Shown: positions 16,445-26,699, counted from the first letter of the stretch. The stretch is DNA of 64,000 bases from Streptomyces aureocirculatus (GCF_000720475.1 NZ_JOAP01000016.1:56263-120262), one strand, 5' to 3'. The notes: generated by a model from the letters alone, not told the origin. A program made the numbers and translations.

Positions 16445-17848
16445 TCAGGAGGCCTTGGCCTTCGCGCCGGTCTTCTCCTCGGCCGGAGCGGCCTTGGCGG
16501 CGGCGGGCTTCGGGGCCGGCTTCGCGGCCTCGTAGAACTCCTCGCGCGGAGTCTCCATCGCGCCGAGGGAGACGACCTCGCGCTTGAGGAACATGCCGAG
16601 CGTCCAGTCCGCGAAGACGCGGATCTTGCGGTTGAACGTCGGCATCGCCATGCCGTGGTACGCGCGGTGCATGTACCAGGCGAGACGGCCCTTGAGCTTG
16701 ATCTTCATCTTGCCCATGACGATCATCGCGACGCCCTTGTGCAGGCCGAGGCCCGCGACCGCGCCCTTGTTGGCGTGGCTGTACTCCTTCTGCGGGAAGC
16801 CCCGCATGCCGGAGATCACGTTGTCGCCGAGGACCTTGGCCTGGCGCAGCGCGTGCTGGGCGTTGGGCGGGCACCAGGCGTTCTCGTTGCCCGCCTTGCG
16901 GCCGACGAGGTCCGGGACCTGGGCGTTGTCGCCCGCGGCCCAGATGTAGTCCGTGCCCTGCACCTGAAGCGTCGTCTGGGTGTCCACGTGGCCGCGGGGA
17001 CCGAGCGGCAGACCGAAGCGCGTGAGGGCCGGGTTCGGCTTGACGCCCGCGGTCCACACGATGGTGTTGGAGTCGACCTCGAGGCCGTTGTTCAGGACCA
17101 CGTGGCCGTCCACGCAGGAGTCCATGCCGGTCTTGAGGTAGACCTCGACGCCACGGCCCTCCAGGTGCTCCTTGCCGTAGGCACCGAGCTTGGGACCGAC
17201 CTCGGGGAGGATCTTGTCGGCGACGTCGACGAGGACGAAGCGCATGTCCTCGCGCTTGACGCTCTTGTAGTACTTGGCCGCGTCGCGGGCCATGTCCTCG
17301 ACCTCACCGATGGTCTCGGCACCGGCGAAGCCACCGCCGACGAAGACGAAGGTCAGCGCCTTGCGGCGGACGTCCTCGTCCGTCGTGGAGTCGGCCTTGT
17401 CGAGCTGCTCAAGCACGTGGTTGCGCAGGCCGATGGCCTCCTCGATGCCCTTCATACCGATGCCCTGCTCGGCGAGGCCGGGGATCGGGAAGGTGCGGGA
17501 GACCGCGCCCATCGCGATGACCAGGTAGTCGAAGGGCAGCTCGTACGCCTCGCCGACGAGCGGCGCGATCGTGGCGACCTTGCGGTCCTGGTCGATGGTG
17601 GTGACCCGGCCGGTGAGGACTTCCGCCTTGGGCAGCACGCGTCGCAGCGGGACGACGACGTGCCGAGGCGAGATGCTGCCGGCCGCGGCTTCGGGGAGGA
17701 AGGGCTGGTACGTCATGTACGAGCGCGGGTCGACAACCGTGACGGTCGCCTCTCCGTAGCGCATCTTCTTCAGAATGCGTCGAGCTGCGTACAGGCCTAC
17801 GTACCCACCGCCTACTACGAGGATCCTGGGACGCTCCGTGGTGCTCAT
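16445..17848 (-). CDS. ndh: type II NADH dehydrogenase
   Basis: A 467-residue non-proton-pumping NADH:menaquinone oxidoreductase of the membrane surface. The FAD-binding Rossmann motif is VVGGGYVGLYAARRIL (about 11-26), the NADH-binding motif is FVFVGGGFAGAETIGEVED (about 165-183), and a second FAD contact is YIWAAGDNAQVPDL. A C-terminal amphipathic and basic region followed by an Ala/Lys/Pro tail fits peripheral membrane attachment. The start is ATG 17848 (MSTTERPRILVVGG); its ribosome site is weak. A Rex-like operator lies 308 bases upstream. The terminator is at 16302-16339. Confidence 0.93.
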   Translation of the reverse strand: MSTTERPRILVVGGGYVGLYAARRILKKMRYGEATVTVVDPRSYMTYQPFLPEAAAGSISPRHVVVPLRRVLPKAEVLTGRVTTIDQDRKVATIAPLVGEAYELPFDYLVIAMGAVSRTFPIPGLAEQGIGMKGIEEAIGLRNHVLEQLDKADSTTDEDVRRKALTFVFVGGGFAGAETIGEVEDMARDAAKYYKSVKREDMRFVLVDVADKILPEVGPKLGAYGKEHLEGRGVEVYLKTGMDSCVDGHVVLNNGLEVDSNTIVWTAGVKPNPALTRFGLPLGPRGHVDTQTTLQVQGTDYIWAAGDNAQVPDLVGRKAGNENAWCPPNAQHALRQAKVLGDNVISGMRGFPQKEYSHANKGAVAGLGLHKGVAMIVMGKMKIKLKGRLAWYMHRAYHGMAMPTFNRKIRVFADWTLGMFLKREVVSLGAMETPREEFYEAAKPAPKPAAAKAAPAEEKTGAKAKAS

Positions 17849-18155
17849 GCCATCGAGTATCCACCCCCTCGGCGGGGGTCGCTCGTGCGCCCCTTCACAA
17901 GCATGGGCGGGGCCTCTGCTACACTTCGCCGCCCACGTGACGGAGGTCATGGCGCCCCGGGGGAACCACGGTGCCTCACGAGTCGTTGTCAACCCCTCGT
18001 GAGCTGCCGCTCCTGGCTCCCGGCCCCGGTGGACCAGCCCCCTGTTCATACGCCGGTAACGCGCCATGAACGTTCGACGGACCCACCCCGCACGGGCCTG
18101 ATCGCTCCCGGGCGGCCCCAAGTCAGTAAAACCGCGCCCAACTGGGCCGATTTCC

Positions 18156-18173
18156 TTGTGAAGAACTTCACGA
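18156..18173. promoter_or_regulatory. Rex-type operator (ROP box)
   Basis: TTGTGAAGAACTTCACGA matches the Streptomyces Rex operator TTGTGAAnnnnTTCACAA at all defined positions but one (G for A at the second-last base). Rex is the NADH/NAD-sensing repressor of respiratory genes and ndh is an expected target. The box lies 308 bases from the ndh start and 80 bases before the short antitoxin-like frame. The 400-base spacer 17849-18252 shows no other gene. Confidence 0.75.
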
Positions 18174-18252
18174 ACTTTCCCGCCGGGGGGTGCCCGAGGG
18201 GTCTTCCACCCCGCCTTTCGGCCGCTCAAACGTCCTGCGCGGTGCTCAGCCG

Positions 18253-18390
18253 ATGGGCCGCTTCAGGGAAGCGGCCGACGTGCTGTTGGCGCGTGAGGCC
18301 GAAGCGGTCCTGGCAGCGGGCGGCGCCACCGTGACGATGGCGGAACTGCTGGCGGACCTGTTCACCGAGCAGGACGGCGAGGCGGCGTGA
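18253..18390 (+). CDS. short antitoxin-like protein, possibly truncated
   Basis: A 45-residue frame, MGRFREAADVLLAREAEAVL and onward, acidic at the end (LFTEQDGEAA). It ends at TGA 18388-18390, which overlaps the GTG of the toxin gene by GTGA. That is the coupling expected of a type II toxin-antitoxin pair. Usual RelB/Phd partners are 75-95 residues. Upstream the frame is open back to TAA 18127 and could start at GTG 18190 (66 residues), but that extension (SSTPPFGRSNVLRGAQ) looks non-coding. It may be a remnant without its DNA-binding part. Confidence 0.45.
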   Translation: MGRFREAADVLLAREAEAVLAAGGATVTMAELLADLFTEQDGEAA

Positions 18391-18656
18391 AGTACGCCTT
18401 TCGGTTCACCGCGGCGGCGCAACGGCAACTCAGGGCGATCAGTCGGCCCGACGCCATGCGCATCCTGGCCGCGCTGACCGCACTCGGCGACGACCCCTAC
18501 CGCCAGGATGCCGACGTCAAGAAACTCACCGGCCCGTCGGGGCTCTACCGGCTCCGGGTCGGAAGCCACCGGGTCGCCTACCAGATCAATGACGGTGAAC
18601 TCGTCATCCTCGTCGTCAAGGTGGGCGACCGGCGGGACGGCTACCGCAACCTGTGA
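18387..18656 (+). CDS. RelE/ParE family toxin
   Basis: An 89-residue protein, GTG 18387, overlapping the preceding frame by four bases. It has the RelE fold pattern: N-terminal strand KYAFRFTAAAQRQLRAI, a two-helix hairpin, then KKLTGPSGLYRLRVGSHRVAYQI, ELVILVVKVGDRRDGYR. Basic residues in the last strands and the final Arg/Tyr are those used by RelE-type mRNA interferases acting at the ribosome A site. Length is normal (85-95). The toxin converges on ppx, 37 bases apart. Function depends on a partner that seems short here. Confidence 0.85.
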   Translation: MKYAFRFTAAAQRQLRAISRPDAMRILAALTALGDDPYRQDADVKKLTGPSGLYRLRVGSHRVAYQINDGELVILVVKVGDRRDGYRNL

Positions 18657-18693
18657 CACCCCGCCCGACACCGGCGCCGCCGGGCACCGCCCC

Positions 18694-19647
18694 TCAACGC
18701 GCCTCGCTCGCCGTGAAATGAGCGATCCCGTCAAGGATGTCGTGCTCGCTCACCACGACCTCGCCGGCACCCGTCCGCTCCATGATCGCGAGGAGTACCA
18801 GGGCGCCCGCGGTGATCACGTCGACGCGGCCCGGGTGCATCACGGGGATCGCCGCGCGCTCGGCGTGCGTGGAGCGCGCCAAGCGGTCGGCGATCTCCGC
18901 CACCCGCTCGTAGGGGATGCGGGAGTGGTGGATCGCGGCCGAGTCGTAGGCGTCGAGGCCGAGTGCGATCCCGGCCACCGTGGTGACCGAACCCGCGAGG
19001 CCCACCAGGGTGCGGGCCTCGCGCAGGGGGACCGTCCGCTCCGCGAGGTCGAGCGCCGCCTCCACGTCCGCGCGGATGGCGGCGATCTGCGCCGCGGTGG
19101 GCGGGTCGGCGACGACGCCGTCGTGCACGAGGTGCCGCTCGGTCATCCGCACGCAGCCGACGTCCACGGAGCGGGCGGCGCGCGCGTGGTCGTCGCCGAC
19201 GACGAACTCCGTGGAGCCGCCGCCGATGTCCACCACGAGATACGGGCGCGGCAGGTCGGCGCGGCCCGTGAGCTCCTTCGTCGCGCCGGTGAAGGAGAAC
19301 TCGGCCTCCTGGTCGCCGCTGATCACCTCCGGTTCGACGCCGAGGATGTCGAGGACCCCGCGTACGAAATCGTCGCGGTTCTCGGCGTCCCGGGAGGCGG
19401 AGGTGGCGACGAAGCTGAGGCGTTCCGCGCCGTGCTCCTTGATGACGGCCGCGTAGTCGCGGCAGGCCGCGAAGGTGCGCTCCAGGGCCTCGGGGGCGAG
19501 GCGGCCCGTCTTGTCGACGCCCTGTCCGAGGCGCACGATCTGCATGCGGCGGTCGAGGTCGACGAGTTCACCGGTCGCCGGGTCGGCGTCCGCCACCAGC
19601 AGACGGATCGAGTTGGTGCCACAGTCGATGGCGGCCACGCGGGTCAT
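18694..19647 (-). CDS. ppx: Ppx/GppA exopolyphosphatase family protein
   Basis: A 317-residue protein of the ASKHA fold that removes phosphate from polyphosphate or pppGpp. ATG 19647 follows AAGGAG. Phosphate-1 motif VAAIDCGTNSIRLLVAD is at 4-20 and phosphate-2 motif LVVDIGGGSTEFVVG near 130-144. An adenosine-site glycine run GLAGSVTTVAGIALG is near 208. It is the short actinobacterial type without the C-terminal HD domain. It is last in the eno-divIC-DUF501-ppx order. Whether it uses polyP or pppGpp cannot be told. Confidence 0.88.
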   Translation of the reverse strand: MTRVAAIDCGTNSIRLLVADADPATGELVDLDRRMQIVRLGQGVDKTGRLAPEALERTFAACRDYAAVIKEHGAERLSFVATSASRDAENRDDFVRGVLDILGVEPEVISGDQEAEFSFTGATKELTGRADLPRPYLVVDIGGGSTEFVVGDDHARAARSVDVGCVRMTERHLVHDGVVADPPTAAQIAAIRADVEAALDLAERTVPLREARTLVGLAGSVTTVAGIALGLDAYDSAAIHHSRIPYERVAEIADRLARSTHAERAAIPVMHPGRVDVITAGALVLLAIMERTGAGEVVVSEHDILDGIAHFTASEAR

Positions 19648-19694
19648 CGTTCTCCTTGTCGTCACTGTGCTCGGCACCGCGGGCGGGCGTCGGC

Positions 19695-20228
19695 CTATCG
19701 GTCCCCGGCACCCGGGGCGGTGCTCACGCACGGGCCCTTGCGCCACCACTCCGGGAGCATGGCGATGGCCTCGTCGCCGAGGGGGTTCACGCCGGGGCCC
19801 GCGGCCAGGGAGTGGGCGACCAGGACGTGCAGGCACTTCACGCGGTCGGGCATGCCCCCGGCCGAGGGGAAGTTCTCCAGGACCTCGATGGCGTCGCGGC
19901 GCGCGAGATAGTCCTCGTGCGCGGCCCGGTAGGCGGCGGCGAGTTCGGGGTCCGTCGCCAGACGCTCCGTCATCTCCTTCATGACGCCGTTGGCTTCCAG
20001 GGTGCCGATCGCCGACGCGGCCCGCGGGCAGCTCAGGTAGTACGTCGTCGGGAACGGCGTGCCGTCGGGCAGCCGCGGCGCCGTCTCGACCACGTCCGGG
20101 TTGCCGCAGGGGCAGCGGTGCGCGATGGCGCGAAGGCCGCGCGGCGGGCGCCCGAGCTGCTCCTGGAACGCGGCGATGTCTGCGTCCGTCGGCACGGTGG
20201 ACTCGGTCTGGGGCGGGGGCGTTTCCAT
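19695..20228 (-). CDS. DUF501 domain protein
   Basis: A 177-residue protein, ATG 20228. The family hallmark is a Cys-rich front part (RCPCGNPDVVETAPRLPDG, then TYYLSCPRAASAIGTLE) and a Gly-rich, His-containing end (DRVKCLHVLVAHSLAAGPG, NPLGDEAI). Four cysteines and the late His could hold a metal. The gene almost always sits between divIC and ppx in actinobacteria. Its role is unknown. It is 47 bases upstream of ppx and probably co-transcribed. Confidence 0.88.
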   Translation of the reverse strand: METPPPQTESTVPTDADIAAFQEQLGRPPRGLRAIAHRCPCGNPDVVETAPRLPDGTPFPTTYYLSCPRAASAIGTLEANGVMKEMTERLATDPELAAAYRAAHEDYLARRDAIEVLENFPSAGGMPDRVKCLHVLVAHSLAAGPGVNPLGDEAIAMLPEWWRKGPCVSTAPGAGDR

Positions 20229-20272
20229 GCCTGTCTTTCGGTTCGTTCGGTGCGGTTTGTTCGATGCGGTCT

Positions 20273-20366
20273 GTTCGGTGCCGCCGATGCGGTTCGTTCG
20301 GTGCTGCTTCGGCGCGCTGCCGTTGGTTCGGTGCCGCCGATGCGGTTCGTTCCGTGCTGCTTCGGC
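20273..20366. repeat. 41-bp direct duplication between divIC and DUF501
   Basis: Bases 20273-20313 and 20326-20366 are the same 41-base string with one mismatch, 53 bases apart. Simpler GGTTCGTTCGGTGC-like units continue to about 20240. They fill the 148-base gap between divIC and the DUF501 gene, where tight linkage would be expected. Confidence 0.75.
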
Positions 20367-20376
20367 CCGCGACGGG

Positions 20377-20856
20377 TCACTCGGCCCGGTCGGCCTTGTC
20401 GACGCCCTCCAGGACGTTGGCGTACCAGGGGCGGTCGGCCGCGCCGTCGTCGCCCCGGTGGTCGTCGTCGGCCGCGGGGTCGATGACGGTGAACCCGGTC
20501 TCACCCGGCAGTACGTAGTGCAGCCGGTCCCGGATGCGCTGCTCGGCGTACGCGTCGTCCTGCCAGCGGGCCTTCTCGTCGCGAAGGCGCTCGACGTTGT
20601 CCCGGTGCTCGGCCTGCTTCTGCCGCTGCTCGGCGATCTCGGTGCGCTGCGACACGTACTGCCGCATCGGATACGCGAGCGCCACCACCAGCGTGCAGAC
20701 GACGAGGACGAGCAGCGCGGCCCGGCCGGTCAGCCGGGAGCGGCGCGCCTGGCGCTTGGTCTGCGAGCGGTAGACGCGCTCGGCCGTCTGCTCGCCGAAC
20801 AGCCGCAGCCGGGTCGCCGTGGAGAACCGGTCCTTGTCCCGGACTTTCCCGGCCAT
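20377..20856 (-). CDS. divIC: septum formation initiator DivIC/FtsB
   Basis: A 159-residue bitopic membrane protein of the divisome. A basic cytoplasmic N-terminus (about 1-42) precedes one membrane helix (AALLVLVVCTLVVALAYPM, about 46-64). A coiled coil follows (RTEIAEQRQKQAEHRDNVERL, about 70-90) and then a C-terminal DivIC block (RIRDRLHYVLPGETGF). The acidic tail is typical of Streptomyces. It bridges FtsL and FtsQ during septation. Start is ATG 20856. It lies 92 bases downstream of eno, with a hairpin in the gap. Confidence 0.9.
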   Translation of the reverse strand: MAGKVRDKDRFSTATRLRLFGEQTAERVYRSQTKRQARRSRLTGRAALLVLVVCTLVVALAYPMRQYVSQRTEIAEQRQKQAEHRDNVERLRDEKARWQDDAYAEQRIRDRLHYVLPGETGFTVIDPAADDDHRGDDGAADRPWYANVLEGVDKADRAE

Positions 20857-20879
20857 GTGTCTCGCCTCCCCAGTACGCG

Positions 20880-20924
20880 CGTACGTCCCCGCACACGGTA
20901 CGGGACCGGGTACGGGGACGTACG
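20880..20924 (-). terminator. hairpin between eno and divIC
   Basis: A perfect 12-base-pair inverted repeat, CGTACGTCCCCG at 20880-20891 and its complement at 20913-20924, with a 21-base loop that itself contains GTACGGG repeats. It lies just after the eno stop. It may terminate most eno transcripts and let some read into divIC. Confidence 0.6.
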
Positions 20925-20948
20925 TACGACTGGCTAGGGCTTGGCGCC

Positions 20949-22313
<1,365 letters not shown>

Positions 22314-22537
22314 TCATCGGCCCTGCGTCTCCTGAGCCTAACGGGCCCGGGAGCTTCGGCCAGCCGACCGCCCGGCCCGTGGGACGGCCGACGGCCCATT
22401 TCCCTGGCAATCAGGACGGAAGCCAGGCCTCTACTGGCCAGTAGCTTCGCCCAAGGCGTAGCCCGGGGCTCCGCGAGGACCAGCCCAGGGCTCCGTGAGG
22501 ACCGGCCGCGCGGCCGCCCGCGGTGCCCGCGCAGCAC

Positions 22538-22578
22538 CTCGCCCCGGTGCGTACGGGGGATACGCGCACCGGGGCGAG
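22538..22578 (-). terminator. terminator downstream of the first rpf gene
   Basis: A perfect 14-base-pair stem, CTCGCCCCGGTGCG at 22538-22551 and its complement at 22565-22578, with a 13-base loop. It lies 76 bases past the stop of the first rpf gene and upstream of eno on the same strand. The rest of the 424-base spacer (22230-22653) has two copies of a GGCTCCGYGAGGACC unit near 22466-22506 and no gene. Confidence 0.75.
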
Positions 22579-22653
22579 GGAGACCGTGGGGACGGGGGGC
22601 GCTCCGCGGGACCGGAGCGAGGCGCCCGGTCCTGACAGGGCGGGGGGCCTGGG

Positions 22654-23415
<762 letters not shown>

Positions 23416-23605
23416 TCACCGACGCCTGCGAGGTGAGCTGTCGGGTTCGGGCGGGTGAGTGCCCGGCCGCACGACTTGCGTGCGACTTCACCCCTAGCCG
23501 TTCCTGTCCGTCCCGCGGCGCTTGCTTGCTCGCTGCGGTGCGGACGGGCCCGGCGCTTACCTTGGGTCCCCCGCTCCTGCCTTCGGCGCACGAAGCGACG
23601 ACTGT
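23416..23605 (-). ncRNA. ydaO/yuaA (c-di-AMP) riboswitch in the rpfA leader
   Basis: The three conserved blocks of the motif are present in order on the minus strand: GGCAGGAGCGGGGGACCCA (about 23581-23563), GGGGTGAA (23494-23487), and GCCCGAACCCGACAGCTCAC followed by CTCGCAGGCG (23452-23424). The RNA ends about 15 bases before the ATG, and GAGGGG lies right after its last helix. This class senses c-di-AMP and, in Streptomyces rpfA, is known to lower expression when the ligand binds. No such motif precedes the second rpf gene. Confidence 0.9.
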
Positions 23606-23671
23606 TCCCGTCCGGCCGTTGGCAGGATTCGGCGTACCGACCGGCGGGGCCCGCTGTGGCGAGCGATCACG

Positions 23672-23701
23672 ACCGTAGACGGGCAATCCGCGGAATTTCA
23701 A
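23672..23701 (-). promoter_or_regulatory. promoter of the riboswitch-rpfA transcript
   Basis: On the minus strand TTGAAA (23701-23696) and TACGGT (23677-23672) are separated by 18 bases and fit the Streptomyces housekeeping consensus. Transcription would start near 23665, giving a leader of about 260 bases that contains the whole riboswitch. Confidence 0.6.
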
Positions 23702-23801
23702 AGACGATCAGGGCTTCTGAGACCCATCTCTCACTTGCCCCTCACCGCCTTTAAACCGGACATTCACCGCGAACTACCCGTCAGTTCCGGGCGTGTCGCG
23801 G

Positions 23802-24905
23802 CTACTTCCGGTCCGCGTCCGCGGCCTGCTTCTCCTTCAGCTCAAGCTCCTGACCGGGGAGGATGAGGTCCGGGTCGGCGCCGACGGTCTTCTTGTTCTC
23901 CGCGTAGAGGGAGGACCAGCCGCCGTCAAGGCCGTGCCGGTCCGCGATGCGCGAGAGGTTGTCGCCGGAGCGGACCGTGTAGGTGTCGCTGGGACTGCCG
24001 GAGCCGTGCGAACCACGCTCCCCCCCGCGTGAGGCGTGCCGCCCCGCGGAGCCCGCGTCGGACTCGCCGTCCGCGTTCGAACCGCGGTGGCGCCCCGAGG
24101 TGCCCTCCGAGGACTCGGGGGACTCCTCGGAGTCTCCGGAGCCCGAAGGCGCGGTACCGGCGCCGGAGTCGCCGTCGGAGCCGGGCGAAGTGGTGTCACG
24201 GCCCTCGGACTTGCCGTCCCGAGCGGCCTCCTGCCCGTCCTCGCCGCCCTTCCGGCCCTGCCGGCCTTCCTCGTCCTTCTTCTCGCCGCTCGGCCCCGAG
24301 GTGCCGTCCTCGCCGGTCGTGTCGCCGGTGCCGGGCTTGCGGTGCTTGCCGGTTGCCTCGTCCGAGGCGTCCTCGCCGCTCCTGCCGTCGGCGTGATCCT
24401 TGTCTCCCGGACCGGCGGAGCCCTTGGAGCCGGAGGAGTCACCGGTGCCCCGGTCCTCCTCTTCCTCGCCCGCCGAGCCGGCGGGCTTGCTCGGTGCCAC
24501 CGGCAGGCCCGGGTCGACGTCGGCGGCCGCGCCGTCCTTGCTGAGGCCCGCGGCCGGGCCGCAGTTCGGCCAGGCGGCGGGGCCCTGGTCGGCAAGGACC
24601 CCTTCGGCGACGGCTATCTGCTGGGAGCGGCTTGCCTCGTCGGCGCTCGGCGCGTAGGCGAGGCCGCCGTGGTTCTCCCAGGTCTCCTGCGTCATCTGCA
24701 GCCCGCCGTAGTACCCGTCGCCCTTGGCGCTCCAGGCGCTGCCGCTCTCGCACTCCGCGACCTTGTCCCACGTCGTGGCTTCCGCGGCGCTCGCGCCCGT
24801 GGCGCCGAGCAGCGGGATCGCGATGGCGGATCCGGTGACGCCGGCCGCGACGACGATCGCCGGGGCTTGGCGGGGGCGGCGGTGACGGCCTTGACCGGAA
24901 AGCAT
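23802..24905 (-). CDS. rpfB: Rpf-like transglycosylase with long linker and LysM domain
   Basis: A 367-residue secreted muralytic enzyme. ATG 24905 follows AAAGG by eight bases. The signal peptide ends about residue 41 (GASAAEA). The Rpf domain (about 42-117) has catalytic E53 in VAECESGSAWS, GYYGGLQMTQETW and a paired Cys in WPNCG. Residues about 130-305 are a Ser/Gly/Asp/Glu-rich disordered linker, much longer than in the first rpf protein. A LysM domain follows (DTYTVRSGDNLSRIADRHG, about 308-358). No riboswitch is seen upstream, so control differs from its neighbour. Confidence 0.88.
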   Translation of the reverse strand: MLSGQGRHRRPRQAPAIVVAAGVTGSAIAIPLLGATGASAAEATTWDKVAECESGSAWSAKGDGYYGGLQMTQETWENHGGLAYAPSADEASRSQQIAVAEGVLADQGPAAWPNCGPAAGLSKDGAAADVDPGLPVAPSKPAGSAGEEEEDRGTGDSSGSKGSAGPGDKDHADGRSGEDASDEATGKHRKPGTGDTTGEDGTSGPSGEKKDEEGRQGRKGGEDGQEAARDGKSEGRDTTSPGSDGDSGAGTAPSGSGDSEESPESSEGTSGRHRGSNADGESDAGSAGRHASRGGERGSHGSGSPSDTYTVRSGDNLSRIADRHGLDGGWSSLYAENKKTVGADPDLILPGQELELKEKQAADADRK

Positions 24906-25054
24906 GCACGTGCCTTTCGAGTGACGACAGGGGTGGCTGCGGCACATGGTGCACTGGGGTGCCGAGTCGTCGTGAAAGTAGCCGCAGTCGAACGTCAGTC
25001 ACAAGTCGATGCAGCGCAGATCACGTGAAAGTCACAGTCTTGACAGACCGTCAG

Positions 25055-26374
25055 TCAACTGCCGGACCGGCCGCCCGCCGCGGGCGGCGTGAACCGTACC
25101 GGCAGGGTCCGCAGGCCACGCATGATGAGCCCGCCGCGCCACCGCAACTCCCCGGGCTTGACGCCGAGTTGCAGGTCCGGCAACCGGCGCAGCAGAGTCG
25201 CAAGGGCCGTCTGGGCCTCCAGGCGGGCGAGGGGGGCGCCGAGGCAGTAGTGGATGCCGTGGCCGTATCCGAGGTGCTGATTGTCGCGCCGGGACAGATC
25301 GAGGAGGTCGGGCTCCGCGAAGCGGGCGGGATCGCGGTCGGCGGCGGCGAGAACGACGAGGACCGGGTCGCCCGCGGAGATGTCCTGGCCGCCGATGCGC
25401 AGCGGCTCGGTGGCGAAGCGCCAGGTGGCGAGTTCGACGGGCCCGTCGAAGCGGAGCAGTTCCTCGACGCCCGTCTCCAGGAGGGCGCTCTCCCCGGCCG
25501 CCAGGGACCGTTGCAGTCGGTCCCGCTGCTCGGGGTGGGTGAGCAGCGCGAAGGTGCCGTTGCCGATGAGGTTCACGGTCGTCTCGAACCCGGCGAACAG
25601 CAGGATGAAGGCCATGGCGGCGGCCTCGTTCTCGGTGAGGTGCTCACCGTGGTCGGAGGCGCGGATCAGGCCGGAGATCAGGTCGTCGCCGGGGTCTGCC
25701 CGCTTGCGGTGGATGAGCTCGGCGAGATAGCCGCGCATCTTCTTCACCGAGCGCGCGACGCCGCCCCTGGGCCCTCCCCCGTGCCGGATCATCATGCCCG
25801 CCCAGTCCCGGAAGTCGTCCTGGTCCTCTCGGGGTACGCCGAGCAGGTCGCAGATGGCGAAGATGGGGAGCGGGAACGCGAAATCGTGGATGAGGTCGGC
25901 TTCGCCCCGCTCCGCACCGTGCTTGTCGAGAAACGAGTCGATGAGCTGGTCCGTCAGCTCCTGCACGCGCGGCGCGAACGCGGCCACCCGGCGCGGGGTG
26001 AACGCCTTCGACACCAGGCGGCGCAGGCGGGTGTGGTCCGGCGGGTCGATGTTGAGCAGATGCGTCATCAGCTCGGCCTTGCGCTCGCCCGGGATCCCGG
26101 TCCTGCCCTTCGCGTGCGCGGGCTCGTCGTGGTGCGCCGGATTCTTGCTCAGCCGCTGATCGGCCAGCGCCTCCCGCGCGTCCGCGTACCGCGTCACCAG
26201 CCAGGCCTCGACACCGCTGGGCAACTCGGTCCTGTGCACGGGAGCGTGCTCCCGCAGCCAGGCGTAGGCCGGGTAGGGGTCGGTGGCGAACTCCCAGGTG
26301 AAGAGGTCGGGCGCGGGGGCCTTAGGCGGGGCGGGGGTGGTGTGGGGGCAGGCGGGGGGCGGCTGGTCGTGCAT
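25055..26374 (-). CDS. cytochrome P450
   Basis: A 439-residue soluble bacterial class I P450 monooxygenase. The I-helix oxygen-activation motif is LLFAGFETTVN (about 254-264), the K-helix ExxR is EELLR (about 305), and the heme loop is GYGHGIHYCLGAPLARLE (about 375-392) with the Cys ligand. The usual Phe at the front of the heme loop is Tyr here. The N-terminal 25 residues are Pro-rich. Its place next to the rpf genes agrees with the P450 I recall there in S. coelicolor (CYP107 family). No ferredoxin gene is adjacent; substrate unknown. Confidence 0.9.
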   Translation of the reverse strand: MHDQPPPACPHTTPAPPKAPAPDLFTWEFATDPYPAYAWLREHAPVHRTELPSGVEAWLVTRYADAREALADQRLSKNPAHHDEPAHAKGRTGIPGERKAELMTHLLNIDPPDHTRLRRLVSKAFTPRRVAAFAPRVQELTDQLIDSFLDKHGAERGEADLIHDFAFPLPIFAICDLLGVPREDQDDFRDWAGMMIRHGGGPRGGVARSVKKMRGYLAELIHRKRADPGDDLISGLIRASDHGEHLTENEAAAMAFILLFAGFETTVNLIGNGTFALLTHPEQRDRLQRSLAAGESALLETGVEELLRFDGPVELATWRFATEPLRIGGQDISAGDPVLVVLAAADRDPARFAEPDLLDLSRRDNQHLGYGHGIHYCLGAPLARLEAQTALATLLRRLPDLQLGVKPGELRWRGGLIMRGLRTLPVRFTPPAAGGRSGS

Positions 26375-26397
26375 GCGTTGACGGTATCGGTCCGGGG

Positions 26398-26681
26398 CGG
26401 CTCCTCGCCGTGAGGCGGGGGCGGGGGTGCGGCTCCTCGCCGTGAGGCGGGGGCAGGGGTGCCGTTCCTCGCCGTGAGGCGGGGGCCGGGGTGCCGCTCC
26501 TCGCCGTGAGGCGGGCCGGGGTGCGGGTGCCGCTCCTCGCCGTAAGGCGGGCCGGGGTGCGGGTGCCGCTCCTCGCCGTAAGGCGGGCCGGGGTGCCGCT
26601 CCTCGCCGTAAGGCGGGCCGGGGGCCGGGGTGCCGCTCGGCACCGTGAGGCGGGGCGGGGGGTGCCGCTCCTCGCGCTCCG
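26398..26681. repeat. minisatellite between the P450 and NTPase genes
   Basis: Eight units plus a partial one, 30-37 bases each, sharing GCTCCTCGCCGTRAGGCGGG followed by a variable CCGGGGTGCGGGTGCC part. Two neighbouring 36-base units are identical apart from one GTGAGG/GTAAGG change. The array fills the whole gap upstream of the P450. On the minus strand each unit holds a GAGGAG string. Confidence 0.85.
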
Positions 26682-26699
26682 GTGAAGCCCGTGGGCGGG

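Noticed and set aside
24906..25054. A second ydaO riboswitch before the second rpf gene
   Set aside because: None of the conserved blocks (GGGGGACCCA, GGGGTGAA, GCCCGAACCCG) is present; the spacer is also too short.
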